A DNA stretch of 64,000 nucleotides from Azorinus chamasolen (Eukaryota > Mollusca > Bivalvia > Cardiida > Solecurtidae), in NCBI GenBank assembly GCA_963576725.1, contig OY755243.1, positions 74,484,106 to 74,548,105 on the forward strand. Reading direction: 5' to 3'. Each line of letters starts with the position of its first letter. Within the stretch, counting starts at the first letter, position 1. The notes under the pieces were generated by a model. That model ran no database searches. It was not told the DNA's origin and saw nothing but the letters and a program-made list of their open reading frames with translations. Below, one piece after another: positions 19,680 through 29,675 of this stretch. The position numbers were made by a program, and so were the translations under genes.

Positions 19680-19880
19680 ACACTTTACTCCATGAATATT
19701 CATGAAAGAAAATGATGTCATAATTGATATTAATTAGATTATTTTTAAAATGGCATACTGACACATGGAATCTTTGCTAAACAGAGCAGACCCTAATCAG
19801 ACGGCTCCTATAGGAGCCGTCGGATCTGGGTCTTCTCTGTTTGCAAAGGCGCAGAAAGGCGTATTTATGGAGTAAAGGGT
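19680..19880. mobile_element. TTAA MITE, family B variant
   Basis: TTAA (19676-19679) then cactttactccatgaatatt. Ends tatttatggagtaaaggg. Central gctcctataggagcc in AAACAGAG arms. Confidence 0.82.
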
Positions 19881-20199
19881 TACATGAATTGTTCATTAAA
19901 ACATCTTGGCATGCAGGGCATCATTTCTCTGACATAAAACGTAGATTAGTTTCATCAATCCTTGAATGTCAAACGGTATAAATACGAATCTGAGCCCCCA
20001 ATAATGGCTCACCTATCTATATCTAAACTGTTGCCAGTCAGTCAGCTAAATTTTGATACATACGTGTCGAGCAACTACTTCCGGTCCAGCCTTCACAGCA
20101 AATTTGACGAGTACATGTCGAATCACATTGTGTGTTCACGGTCCTGGAAACGAAATACAGTGTATAAGAGTTTCTTTCAACAACATTACCGCAGTAACA

Positions 20200-20294
20200 T
20201 ACGTACAGTTAGGATCCAGATGAGATGCCGAGTTACATCTGGATCGAAACTGTTTGCATAGGTAATCACATATGCGACATTGGCAGTGAAAGAG
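20200..20294. mobile_element. TTAA MITE, family E, right part
   Basis: ggatccagatgagatgccga and tctggatcgaaactgtttgc, then gcagtgaaagag and TTAA (20295-20298). The next MITE begins on the same TTAA. The left part is not clear. Confidence 0.65.
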
Positions 20295-20298
20295 TTAA

Positions 20299-20519
20299 CA
20301 CATTATCCCCTAGTGACACATTTTTGCGCATCTATAAAAGCCACTTTATGAAACCATTGTGATAAATAGAGCATTTGCTCCTATAGGAGCAAATGCTCTA
20401 TTTACAACAATGGTTCCAAACTACAAAATTCTAAATTTTCCCTTTCCTCTAGTTAATGCTCCTTTCCGGTATATACATTCAAAGAGGCTGAGTCTAAAAA
20501 TAGCCTAGGAGAGAATGAA
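20299..20519. mobile_element. TTAA MITE, family C
   Basis: TTAA on both sides (20295-20298, 20520-20523). Perfect centre gcatttgctcctataggagc inside gataaatagagcat arms. Confidence 0.9.
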
Positions 20520-20796
20520 TTAAGTAACCACTCCACGTAAATGATAGCAAAGCTATGTTCGACCACATTACCACATTCGTAACGGATCACATTTGCAACA
20601 GATATTTTACGAATGCGATCACATTCGTAACAGGTAAAATGTGTTACAAATGTGAGTGTCCGACATGGGGGTTGACATTAGACTCACATATGTAACAGGT
20701 TAAGTTCCTGGATGACAATGTTCAATTAGTTAATAGTAATATGATTACCATTGTATATTTGCCATTCGTATCACTACTCACATCAAGACAAGTTCA

Positions 20797-21250
20797 TGGA
20801 TGGCGCGGCGGTTAGCGCAATCGCTTCTAATCATTGAGCTCCAGGTTCGAATCCCGGTCCCGATTCTCAGAATCTTCAGCAGCTGTTAAACGTTGTAGTG
20901 GATGGAAACGGCTTGATTTCTATTCTAACTGTTAATAGCTAATCGCTGAAAATGTTTCAATTTTATAGAAATATTCATTTTTAGAAAAATTGCGTTTCAG
21001 TAAGTATTGAGTCTTGAGTTTTTATAAGCTCGGAACCCTGTGGAGTACAGGAAACGGAGCAGTGATTGCCGATCCAGTCTCATGGGGTTTCCCCGGGTAC
21101 TCCAGTTTCCTCCCACTTTATATAGCGCACACAGTAATGGATCATGTACCAAACGTGATCAGTTTCAGTTTATTATCCAGAAGAGCTGGAAAAGGTAGCG
21201 GGTTCCTTATTGCAATCAGAAACATAACTAAGGACAGGAAATGGGTGGAT
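20797..21250 (+). mobile_element. tRNA-derived SINE
   Basis: The head has a box A (gcggcggttagcgcaa) and a box B (ggttcgaatcccg) at tRNA spacing, but no intron-free tRNA fold continues. Downstream lies gggtactccagtttcctccc, a stretch like the conserved central domains of metazoan SINEs, frequent in bivalves. The frame across it is a shadow. Confidence 0.82.
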
Positions 21251-21491
21251 ACATGGTTCTGACTGAGAATGTGTGGTATCGGGTGGTTGGACGTTGTCGA
21301 TATTTTCTACGGTTAAAATGTTTTTTCGGTAGGAGGACTGTATTTCCACAATGTTATTATTTTCACAACCTTAGCAGCAAATTTTAAAGATATAATGTAC
21401 ATGCTTGTTACATTTTTTGGTATACCTGCCTAAAAGATATTGAAGACTTTCCATTTTAAGCATTATTTCTTTGTTCTTTTATTTGCTTTAA

Positions 21492-21733
21492 TCCTTTCAC
21501 CGCCGCAGTCGCATAAATGCACCACGACAAATAGTGCAGTCCCAGATCAGACGCCGCCTTTTCAAGGCGGCGTCTGATCAGGAACTTCACTATTTGTCTC
21601 AATCTCTATATTTCTATATAAAAAATGCTTTATTCCTTTGAACTTTGCATTTATCTATCTCATTTCCTTATTTTACTGAATGATTTAACAAACTTGGATT
21701 GCAGACGACAATTAGAAATTTGGCGCCGAAAGG
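21492..21733. mobile_element. TTAA MITE, family E
   Basis: TTAA (21488-21491) then tcctttcaccgccgcag, right end ggcgccgaaaggg. Central palindrome gacgccgccttttcaaggcg inside aaatagtgcag / ttcactattt arms. Confidence 0.88.
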
Positions 21734-22114
21734 GTAAATTGAGTAATACACTACGCCAACTAGTTTAAGCAACTATGGTTCTCATGATGTACGTTTAGGA
21801 AACAACCCTTGTCATTTGTTTTGTTGATATTTTAGTCTGTTGCTAAAATTTGAACAAGGTTTTATTTTTGCGATGAATGATGTTGGTGGTGATGATGATG
21901 CTACAAATGTGATTGTATGTCACATCAAAAGTCGGCATTGATCTCATTCGTCACAAAATGTGTTACACGTGTGCTCGATTTCCGGATCACATTTGTAACA
22001 CTTGTTACGAATGTGATTCGTTACGAATGTGGTCTAACAAGACTATGTTAACGCCTTATGTGTCATTTCTAGTGTCATACAATTCTGCTACAGAGATCCA
22101 GATAAGATACGTAA

Positions 22115-22355
22115 ACCCTTTCCCTGTAGTATGTTTATTTCAAATTTAAATACCTACTGAATATTCATTGACAAAATGTTATGGTGAAATATGGAAAGTG
22201 GAACGTTAAAGCCAATCTAGAAAGCAAAGGAATAGATCTTTCAAATTACATTAGCAAACAGAGCAGACCCTGATCAGACGGCTCCTAAAGGAACCTCCTG
22301 ATCTGGATCTATTCTGTTTTCAGATGCGTGAAAACACGTTTATATGAGAAAAGAG
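22115..22355. mobile_element. TTAA MITE, family B variant
   Basis: ccctttccctgtagtatgtt, agcaaacagagcagaccctg, and atgagaaaagag before TTAA (22356-22359). Central palindrome slightly decayed. Confidence 0.82.
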
Positions 22356-22379
22356 TTAAACGTTTCAAGTACAGCTGCT

Positions 22380-22460
22380 TTATTTCACGTTGTATATGGT
22401 TTGGTGGAGAACTAACGATTTTAGTATTTGAGTACGCACCCTGATCTGTAGCTCTGGCTA
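22380..22460. repeat. dispersed repeat J, partial
   Basis: ggtttggtggagaactaacg, tttgagtacgcaccctgatc. Matches 10500 and 43845 copies. Confidence 0.5.
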
Positions 22461-22602
22461 TATATATATACGTGAACAACTGAAGCTTAAAGCTACATAG
22501 AAACAGCTGCTTAAGTTTTTGTTTGCCACATTATTTCACCCACAACATTTTCAAAAATCAGGCTATGGTCAGGTTGTCTATCAAAATACAGTCTGGGTGT
22601 CA

Positions 22603-22665
22603 AACAGTTTCGGTCTTCATAAGACGCCGAGTTACTCGACGTCTGATCTGGATCCAAATTGTTTG
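22603..22665. mobile_element. family E hairpin remnant
   Basis: caaacagtttcggtcttcat to tggatccaaattgtttgc, centre gccgagttactcgac. Ends not found. Confidence 0.65.
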
Positions 22666-22863
22666 CAAAGATAATCATTGATCTTCATACAGCAAGATAA
22701 AGGGCAACAACACGGTAGTATTACAGTGTACCCGATACAAACGATGTGACACTTAAACCATTCAATCTGTCGTCTGCTAAACATAATATTCGTCTGCTTC
22801 AAGCTTTAGAATGGACGTTTACTCAATTCCTTTATAATATGATAAGCATGGTGCCAAACAGTG

Positions 22864-23396
22864 TAGACCCTGATGAGACGACGGGATTCTACACACTGGT
22901 TGCATATGATGCCATAGACCCTGATGAGACGACGGGATTCTACACACTGGTTGCATATGATGCCATAGACCCTGATGAGACGACGGGATTCTACACACTG
23001 GTTGCATATGATGCCATAGACCCTGATGAGACGACGGGATTCTACACACTGGTTGCATATGATGCCATAGACCCTGATGAGACGACGGGATTCTACAAAC
23101 TGGTTGCATATGATGCCATAGACCCTGATGAGACGACGGGATTCTACACACTGGTTGCATATGATGCCATAGACCCTGATGAGACGACGGGATTCTACAC
23201 ACTGGTTGCATATGATGTCATAGACCCTGATGAGACGACGGGATTCTACAAACTGGTTGCATATGATGCCATAGACCCTGATGAGACGACGGGATTCTAC
23301 AAACTGGTTGCATATGATGCCATAGACCCTGATGAGACGACGGGATTCTACAAACTGGTTGCATATGATGCCATAGACCCGTCTTCACGACAATGA
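22864..23396. repeat. 51-bp minisatellite, 10 units plus a partial
   Basis: Ten units of 51 bp starting tagaccctgatgagacgacg, almost identical. The plus frame reads I-D-P-D-E-T-T-G-F-Y-T/K-L-V-A-Y-D-A (17 residues) without a stop for the whole array. Units 5, 8, 9 and 10 carry K, unit 7 ends V. The opposite strand is also open. The unit begins with the arm of the MITE hairpin (aaacagtgtagaccctgatg). A 216-codon frame (22746-23393) covers it; I do not call it a gene, since no homology or splice context supports it. Confidence 0.95.
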
Positions 23397-23426
23397 ATGC
23401 GTACTCGAAAATGTACTCTGCGTTAA

Positions 23427-23652
23427 CTCTTTTGGCGCCAAATTTAAAAGTGTCGTCTGCAATAATAATTTCATATTAAATATAATTCTAAACTAAATAA
23501 TAAAGATATACTAGTAAAACATTTGTTTTTAAAAACCTGTATGCTTGGGCTAAAATAGTACAGAGAACAATGAAGTCCCAGGTCAGATGCCACCTTTAAA
23601 AGGGACTGCACTGTTTTCAATGGTGCCAACAGGCGACATTGGCGCCGAAAGA
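23427..23652. mobile_element. TTAA MITE, family E
   Basis: TTAA both sides (23423-23426, 23653-23656), ends ctcttttggcgccaaattta and ggcgccgaaagag. Central hairpin decayed (gtcccaggtcagatgccacc). Confidence 0.88.
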
Positions 23653-23667
23653 GTTAAACCCTTTCCT

Positions 23668-23866
23668 CCAAATCCCTCTAATGCGACCACCTAAAAGAGG
23701 TATAATTCTGGGTGGTAGTGGTAGGTAGTAGCTTAATGCAGGATAAACGTAATGCAGAAAACTCCTAGAGGAGCTTTCTGCATTACTTTTGTCCTGCATT
23801 AAGCAACTGCTTATAACGACACACATGTTTATTCAATTAAGTGGTCGCATTAGATGGGTTCTACTG
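23668..23866. mobile_element. TA-type MITE, family G
   Basis: aaatccctctaatgcgacca to cgcattagatgggttctactg, with central palindrome gcagaaaactcctagaggag. Its right end overlaps the stop codon of the candidate exon 23861-24035. Confidence 0.85.
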
Positions 23867-24035
23867 TAGTTCGCACCCGACATACATGAATGTTTCAACT
23901 TGGAATAATAAAAAGGGTATATACGTATATTTAGTGCATCGGAAGAATATATAGCATCTCGTGCTTCCCTTCTTCTTTTTGGTGCAAGTCTTCGTACAAG
24001 AGTAGGACTCGGTGCAGTACCCGCCGTAAACCGCT
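23861..24035 (-). CDS. candidate last exon of a small cysteine-rich peptide gene
   Basis: A long pyrimidine tract ends in ttccag at 24036, a good 3' splice site. After it one frame runs 57 codons from 24034 to TAG at 23861-23863. The start reads A-V-Y-G-G-Y-C, then C at about residues 7, 12, 16, 27, 32 and 53, with a K-K-K-K run between the third and fourth. Spacing C-x4-C-x3-C-x10-C-x4-C is typical in style of small secreted cysteine-stabilised peptides, but fits no family I can name. No upstream exon with a signal peptide was found. The stop lies inside the end of a MITE (23668-23866), and another repeat begins at ~24065, so chance coding is a serious alternative. Open on the minus strand like the EGF gene. 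Confidence 0.3.
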
Positions 24036-24064
24036 CTGGAAAAAATAAAAAAAGAACAAAAACA

Positions 24065-24245
24065 TAATTACACTACAACATGTAAAAGGCGCGTACTCAA
24101 ATACTAAAATCATCATTTTCCATCAAACCCTGTGTTGTCACTACTTTCTTCGAAACGATTTTAAAGAGTGGTCACAACATAGGGTTTATTGGAGAATAAA
24201 GTAGTTATTCTTGAAGAAGTGTTAATCTTATCTGGGTCTCTGTAG
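24065..24245. repeat. dispersed repeat J
   Basis: gcgcgtactcaaatactaaa, ccatcaaaccctgtgttgtc and its inverse ggtcacaacatagggttta. Lies just 5' of the candidate cysteine-rich exon. Confidence 0.6.
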
Positions 24246-24326
24246 ACTTCAGCATGATAACTGAACGACCTGACAGAGACGCTTTCTAGCTTTTTTTGCA
24301 AGCCTACTAGACCCAGACCATAGGCT

Positions 24327-24631
24327 CAGGTGCGGATTCAGAGGGGGTGGAACCGGCGTGCGTCCCCCCCCCCCGAATTGCTAAAACATGTTTTTAGTAA
24401 TATGTTAGATCTATATACAGTGCAATCTCTCTATAACGACCACTAAATTGTGTGAATTAGTCATTCAGTAGGAGAGTTTTATTTCCCTTACCCAATTAAG
24501 CTCATTTTCAACATGAATAGCAAACACACTATTTATTTATGTCATCAACCATAAACATCTACGCCCCCCCACACCTCCAAAATAATTTCTACGCCCCCCC
24601 CCCCCAATCTGAAATCCTGGATCCGCACCTG
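24327..24631. mobile_element. 305-bp hAT-like non-autonomous element
   Basis: CAGGTGCGGATTCAG and its inverse (ctggatccgcacctg) bound it. G/C runs (gggggtgg, ccccccccccc) lie inside each end. Short CAGGNGCGGATCCAG ends are typical of hAT elements. No clear 8-bp duplication. It split an older hairpin (agacccaga..ggctcctgcatg). Confidence 0.7.
24418..24466. mobile_element. MITE left-end scrap, family G
   Basis: cagtgcaatctctctataac and gaccactaaattgtgtgaat, then an abrupt change of sequence. Lies within the hAT-like element. Confidence 0.6.
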
Positions 24632-24639
24632 CGGCTCCT

Positions 24640-25357
24640 GCATGAGCCGTTTGATTAGGGATTATTGTGCGAGCTGATGCATTTCAAAATCTACACCGGT
24701 TTCCATGGCAATCGATTCCATAATGACACAAGAATAAGATTAATTAATATTTCATGTATATTCATCATTTAAAATGCGTATATACGGTTTATAGGATGAG
24801 TTTTCCTGCATTGTTTTTGTAACATTCAGAAAACAATCTATAAATAAGACTTACTGTTCAGTTTACATCAGATAATTATGCACACTCTGTCTGAAGGCTG
24901 TTTTAAATTCGCTATAAACTGATGTTTTAGGATTTAATGGTAAATTTGCGTAGCAACGAATGAAACTATTACAATGTATCACAGTTTAGGGTATTTATCT
25001 TGAATCGTCATACACGCACTCACGATTGCAAGATCGCCCGAACGCCCGTCCACAAGTCCGTAATGAATCAGGCGTATTCAACATTGGCTATTCCTATCAA
25101 CAAACACCAAATGTATCGAATGAGTATCTATTCATATCGTATTATTATTGTCAGTACAATATAAACCCTGTATACAAGGGCTACTCAAATGAAGTATAAG
25201 TCATGGTGTGAAGACAATTAATAGCTTAATGCATTGCGAAATATTTTTTTATACAGAACAATGCACGTGAAATTAATACAGACAACTATTCTTTTTCAAC
25301 TTGCATTATCTTATCACATGTTTTATATATATGGCAATGTTACGTACATGTGTATAG
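24640..25357. other. no gene or repeat recognised
   Basis: AT-rich, short frames only. Nothing supported apart from the tail of an old hairpin at ~24630-24670. Confidence 0.4.
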
Positions 25358-25445
25358 CAGAACCTGTGGAAGGAGGTCTAATTATTGGTCTGTAAGGCGG
25401 TTGGTAGCTTAATGCAGATCAAAAGCAATGCAGAATGCAATTGGT
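25358..25445. mobile_element. family G MITE, left half
   Basis: gcagaacctgtggaaggagg, ggtctgtaaggcggttggta, agcttaatgcagatcaaaag, then the homology stops at the palindrome centre. Confidence 0.65.
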
Positions 25446-25536
25446 TTTGTTTTAAAATGACATGTTCTGTTATCAAACAGCAAACCTTAATAAAAATCAT
25501 TACGAACATGGACACTTCCAAAGACTACAATGTTAA

Positions 25537-25765
25537 CCCATTTCCTCATATTGACGACTTTTGACGACTCTGTAAAAGTCAATTTGTAAAACCACTGTGA
25601 TAAATAAAGCATTTGCTCCTATAGGAGCAAATGCTCTATTTATCACAATGGTTTCAAACTAAAAAATTCTAAAATGTTCCTTTTCTCTAGTTAATGCTCC
25701 TTTTCGGTGGATTTATTTAAATAGGTTGTATCTAAAAATAGCTTATACCGGTATGAGGGAATGGG
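25537..25765. mobile_element. TTAA MITE, family C, complete
   Basis: TTAA both sides (25533-25536, 25766-25769). cccatttcctcatattgacg to gtatgagggaatggg. Perfect central palindrome around gctcctataggagc. Confidence 0.93.
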
Positions 25766-25769
25766 TTAA

Positions 25770-26218
25770 CCGGTTTACTTTACAAATCCGATCAACCATT
25801 GTCCCAATGGCAGAGTATTGACCGATTTAAAAGAGGATTTAACGGAATAAAAGGGTGAAGTCCCCACAAGTAAATAGTTTAAATTCTTTCTTTTTTTGCT
25901 AACTGAAACAGTCTTAGTTTCGGTTCTATTTGTGGTGCAGTTTGAACTGATTTGAACAAAAACTGATTATTACCATTCAAATAACTTCCTGTTATGCCCA
26001 TACAAAGAAACATGTAATTTTATCAGTCATTCCTTCGATCGGAAATAATGACATCTGCCTAAAACAACTCTTTACTTTTAGTTTGTAGTGTATCAAACAG
26101 TATGGGTTCAGATGAAGCGTAGATTACGCCAGAATCCTATTTGGTTTCCATGGTTAATTGTTTTGAAGAAAAATATTGCAATTTTAGCAGACGTCAATAT
26201 ATCCAATGTACCAGTAAT
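25770..26218. other. no gene or repeat recognised
   Basis: No supported frame. A cagtatgggttcagatgaag stretch at ~26098 hints at a decayed family E hairpin. Confidence 0.4.
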
Positions 26219-26222
26219 TTAA

Positions 26223-26447
26223 CTCTTTCCTTCATATAAACGTGTTTTCACGCATTTGCAAACAGAGTAGACCCGGCTCAGCGTCTGATCAGGGTCTGTT
26301 CTGTTTGCTAGTTGAATTTCGTAGATCTGTTTCCTCGCTTTCTAAAATGGGTACAATGTTCCACCTTCCATATTTCAGTATAACTATTTTGGCTATGAAT
26401 ACTCGGTAGGTATTGATATTTGGAATAAATACAGAACAGGGAAAGGG
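26223..26447. mobile_element. TTAA MITE, family B, reversed
   Basis: TTAA (26219-26222) ctctttccttcatataaacg to acagaacagggaaaggg TTAA (26448-26451). The hairpin centre is mostly lost (agacccggctcagcgtctga). Confidence 0.9.
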
Positions 26448-26451
26448 TTAA

Positions 26452-26663
26452 CGCATTACCCCCTAGTGACATATTTTTGAGCCTCTATGAAATTCATATT
26501 TTGAAACCATTGTGATATTTGCTCCTATGGAGCAAATGCTCTATTTATCACAATGGTTTCAAGACTACACAATTCCAAAACTCTCCTTTTTCTATAGTTA
26601 ATGCTCCATTTCGGTAGATTTGTTCAAAGAGGTTGTATCTAAAAATAGCCTATGAGGCAATGG
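26452..26663. mobile_element. TTAA MITE, family C, abutting the previous one
   Basis: Shares the TTAA at 26448-26451 with the family B copy and ends at TTAA 26664-26667. Left of the centre ~15 bp are missing, making the palindrome asymmetric (tgtgatatttgctcctatgg). Confidence 0.9.
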
Positions 26664-26942
26664 TTAACATGCAGAGAGTCAATCTTGACCGTTTGTAAGT
26701 AAGTGCTTTTAGTAGAGTTGTACACGCGATAACGGAGTTCGATATACGACAAGCGCAGTTCGACATGCGAAATTGGGATCGTCTCAAAGTGGTCTCCGGT
26801 CTCCATACCATGAAAGCGTGTCTGCGTTTCGAAAATTAACTTTACAAAACTATATAGATCTAAAAGCGTTGATTTACTTCAAAACGTTTTTTTCCCAAGC
26901 GTTAGCAATTTCAACTAAATGTATTTGAATAATGAAGTTGTA

Positions 26943-27060
26943 ACCTCTTCGCTGCCTTACCCGGGTGTATCGATATTTGTAAACAGTTTTATCCTGATCT
27001 GATGCTGGGTAACCCGACGTCTGATCAGGATCCAGACTGTTTGACACTCATATCGTATGT
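26943..27060. mobile_element. family E remnant
   Basis: cctcttcgctgccttacccg and hairpin arms aaacagttttatcctgatct / gatcaggatccagactgttt around a gggtaaccc centre. Right end lost. Confidence 0.65.
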
Positions 27061-27447
27061 TTTCTTGGTCAAAATACTTAAATCTAGTTTGACACATAAA
27101 CCAGACAACATATATTTAGTAGACGACATACTCAATACAACTTTGATCAAGCACAGCAATGATGGGGTTTATTATGTCCTAAGCAGACGGTCTTTTCATT
27201 GACGTGCTTACTCTATCGTGTAAACTAACGAACATTTCGTAATATAACGTATGTGCACAGTTTGTATCCAAATTGGTAGCACAGTGTCTATCTATATGAC
27301 ACAAAATTGCACTTTCGAGGAGAAAAAATGGAAGCAATTTAACTTTGAAATTGAAGCAGACGACAATAAGTATCAAGTGAAAGCAAGTCAATCGTAAGAA
27401 TCAAGATTGAGTTTTGAAAACTAAACGGTTGGGCGAATACTTTGTTA

Positions 27448-27562
27448 TCCCTTATATAAGCGCATTTGTACGCATCTGCAAGCAGAGTAGACCCAGATGA
27501 GACGCCGATTGAGTCGGCGTCCCATCATCTCATCATTCAAACTGTTTGATACTCTGAGCGTA
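27448..27562. mobile_element. mixed MITE remnant
   Basis: Left side looks like family B (ttatcccttatataagcgca, gcaagcagagtagacccaga), right side like family E (cattcaaactgtttgatact), with gacgccgattgagtcggcgt centre. A chimera, or an intermediate family. Confidence 0.55.
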
Positions 27563-27677
27563 TTGTTGAAAAGAAATGCAAGACATATCTCAACTGTGAC
27601 AACAGATGTTTCCTACCAATTATAGTTTACTCAGTTGGTTAAAGGTGAGAACAAGAATCCGAGATTATAATACTTAA

Positions 27678-27901
27678 CCCATTTGCACCCAGTGAATTCT
27701 TCCATGATTATATATTGGATCAGTCCATTTTGTTTTATCTAAGGGGTGCCTGGCCTAAATTCCAATTTCGTTTTGTTTTATATTGAAATTCCTATCAGCA
27801 AACAGTGTAAGACTCTGATCAGACGCCGCATTATGCGTCGTCTGATCAGAAACTACACTCTTTGCCTACGTCCCATATATGGGATCGCGGGAACAAATGG
27901 G
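27678..27901. mobile_element. TTAA MITE, family E2, complete
   Basis: TTAA both sides (27674-27677, 27902-27905). cccatttgcacccagtgaat to gcgggaacaaatggg. Central hairpin cagacgccgcattatgcgtc in aaacagtgtaagactctgat arms. Confidence 0.92.
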
Positions 27902-28344
27902 TTAAACTAAAGTCTTTCGTCTCCACTTCCTATACTTTATTTATCTTATATCAATATTTCAGAATATATGAGAATTGAAAAGATAGTTATGACCATATCT
28001 AGACACACACAGTATTTCAAATACCCATCTATAATCATGTTTGTAAAATGTTTATGCATTTAAATGCTACAAAAAGATAAAGTTTGTTGAAGATGAAGTT
28101 CAATGGCATTTTACATAGACGTCTAAAGGCTACATAATAGGTTGACACTGATGATGCAATGCGTGTATTTATAACGATTGTCATTTCTATTTATAAAATA
28201 TTGGAAAACCACTGACGCTCTGTGTCTTCCAGTGACCTCATTTCTATTCATATAATACTGTAAAACGATGCTTTTTATAGGTACAGGTAATGAAGCTTAT
28301 CCAATCGATTATTTTATTGGATTAATTGTTTCCTTAACCATTTC

Positions 28345-28451
28345 AACCCGGGTCACGTTGATATTGACATTTACAAACAGTGTATACCCAAATCAGAGGG
28401 TACTAGAGTTCTCCTCTGATCAGGGTCTGTATTGTTTGTCAATTAAAATCT
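28345..28451. mobile_element. family E-type hairpin, partial
   Basis: caacccgggtcacgttgata and arms aaacagtgtatacccaaatc / tgatcagggtctgtattgtt around ctagagttctcc. It abuts the next MITE at TTAA 28452-28455. Confidence 0.65.
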
Positions 28452-28455
28452 TTAA

Positions 28456-28686
28456 CCCTTTCCCTCGTACTGACGACTTTTGGCGACTCTGTAAAAGTCA
28501 TTTTGTGAAACCATTGTAAACCATTGTGATAAATTGAGCATTTGCTCCTATAGGAGCAAATGCTCTATTTATCACAATGGTTTCAAACTAAACAATCCTA
28601 AAAATTTCCTTTTCTCTAATTAATGTTCCTTTTCGGTAGGTTTATTCAAAGAGATTGTATCTAAAAATAGCCTATGAGGTAATGGG
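28456..28686. mobile_element. TTAA MITE, family C
   Basis: TTAA both sides (28452-28455, 28687-28690). Left arm has an extra repeat (ccattgtaaaccattgtg), so the palindrome has a 10-11-bp bulge. Centre gctcctataggagc. Confidence 0.92.
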
Positions 28687-28889
28687 TTAAGCAAGCTTCA
28701 GTCGTTCATACCGTGTTGACTCTATAGTTAAACACTGATCGGCTATTCACTCTGAAAATGCAGGGTTAAAAGGATTAAAAGGTTTTGATTAATATTCAGA
28801 AAACAGATTATGAACAAGGCATTTAAGTGTAGTGTTCACTGTACATGAGAGTACTAGCTAAATATTTGATGACAGATGTGTACACAGGA

Positions 28890-29015
28890 TGTTTCTTCTC
28901 GCTCGGGCAGAACTGTAAAATCAGATCTATGTCATACCAAAAGCAAACAGAGCAGATCCTGATCAGAGCGCTCCTTCAGCTTGACCCTGGTGAAACATGA
29001 GCTCATGTAGGCGTC
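28890..29015. mobile_element. family B remnant
   Basis: gggcagaactgtaaaatcag, aaagcaaacagagcagatcc, gagcgctccttcag; right arm lost. Confidence 0.6.
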
Positions 29016-29448
29016 ACATTGACGTCTGCTTTATTACAATGTATTAACCTAAATTTCCAATCAGTACACGTTCACGTGATGCGGCCATTGAAATTAGACA
29101 TACAAAGCTGAAACATATCTGTTCTGCATCGCATGTGACAAAATAACATAAAATGCAGCTACAGTCAGCCATCCCCAGATATCCACAACATTTCGTATTC
29201 TCTATGTAACGTGGTGTTGGAAATACCCTGTTGCGTAATCATTCCTAGGTTTATATCAAATACCATACACTGATGGTTTTGAAATGGTACACGGCACTCC
29301 GCCATTCCAAGATGTAGTCACGTTGTTAAGAACTGCGGTATTTTTATATTTTTAGATATATTATAGTAGAGTTCCTTGTAAACCAGTGCGAAACAAATCA
29401 TTTTATTTGTACAGCATTTGATACTCTGAACTTTCAAGATATACTTAA

Positions 29449-29632
29449 CCAATTCGTGCCAAAGATCCCATATACGGGAGATAGGTAAACAGTGTAGACT
29501 CTGATTGCCGATAGGAATTTTAATATAAAACAAAACGAAAATGATTATTTTGACCTGGCATTCCTTAGATAAAACATGGACTAATCTAATATACATGTAT
29601 AAGCATGGAAGAATCCACTGGGCGCAAATGGG
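29449..29632. mobile_element. TTAA MITE, family E2, reversed, without right hairpin arm
   Basis: TTAA both sides (29445-29448, 29633-29636). Outer parts match 27678-27901 inverted (gcatggaagaatccactggg), but the centre is only aaacagtgtagactctgatt, with the second arm gone. Confidence 0.88.
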
Positions 29633-29648
29633 TTAAACAAGTGCATTT

Positions 29649-29664
29649 GGGGGGGGGGGGGGGG
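29649..29664 (+). repeat. run of 16 G
   Basis: A homopolymer, beside the mariner-like element at 29676. Confidence 0.9.
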
Positions 29665-29675
29665 TGTTCAACATA

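Larger units (their letters stand above)
20550..22052. repeat. inverted repeat pair enclosing ~1.2 kb
   Basis: gaccacattaccacattcgt at ~20560 and its inverse acgaatgtggtctaacaaga at ~22020-22045 form ~50-150-bp degenerate inverted arms with repeated cacattcgtaac. The enclosed part holds a SINE and a family E MITE but no transposase. It could be the remnant of one non-autonomous DNA transposon. Confidence 0.55.

Noticed and set aside
20797..20870. tRNA gene
   Set aside because: Boxes A and B are present, but no proper anticodon and acceptor stems close, and a SINE body follows.
22864..23373. CRISPR array
   Set aside because: Units are contiguous 51-bp tandem copies without unique spacers, and the DNA is eukaryotic.
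22746..23396. Gene for a repeat protein (17-residue units)
   Set aside because: Open because the unit is 51 bp; the opposite strand is open as well, and no start context, splice site or homology supports translation. Kept as a repeat and a finding only.
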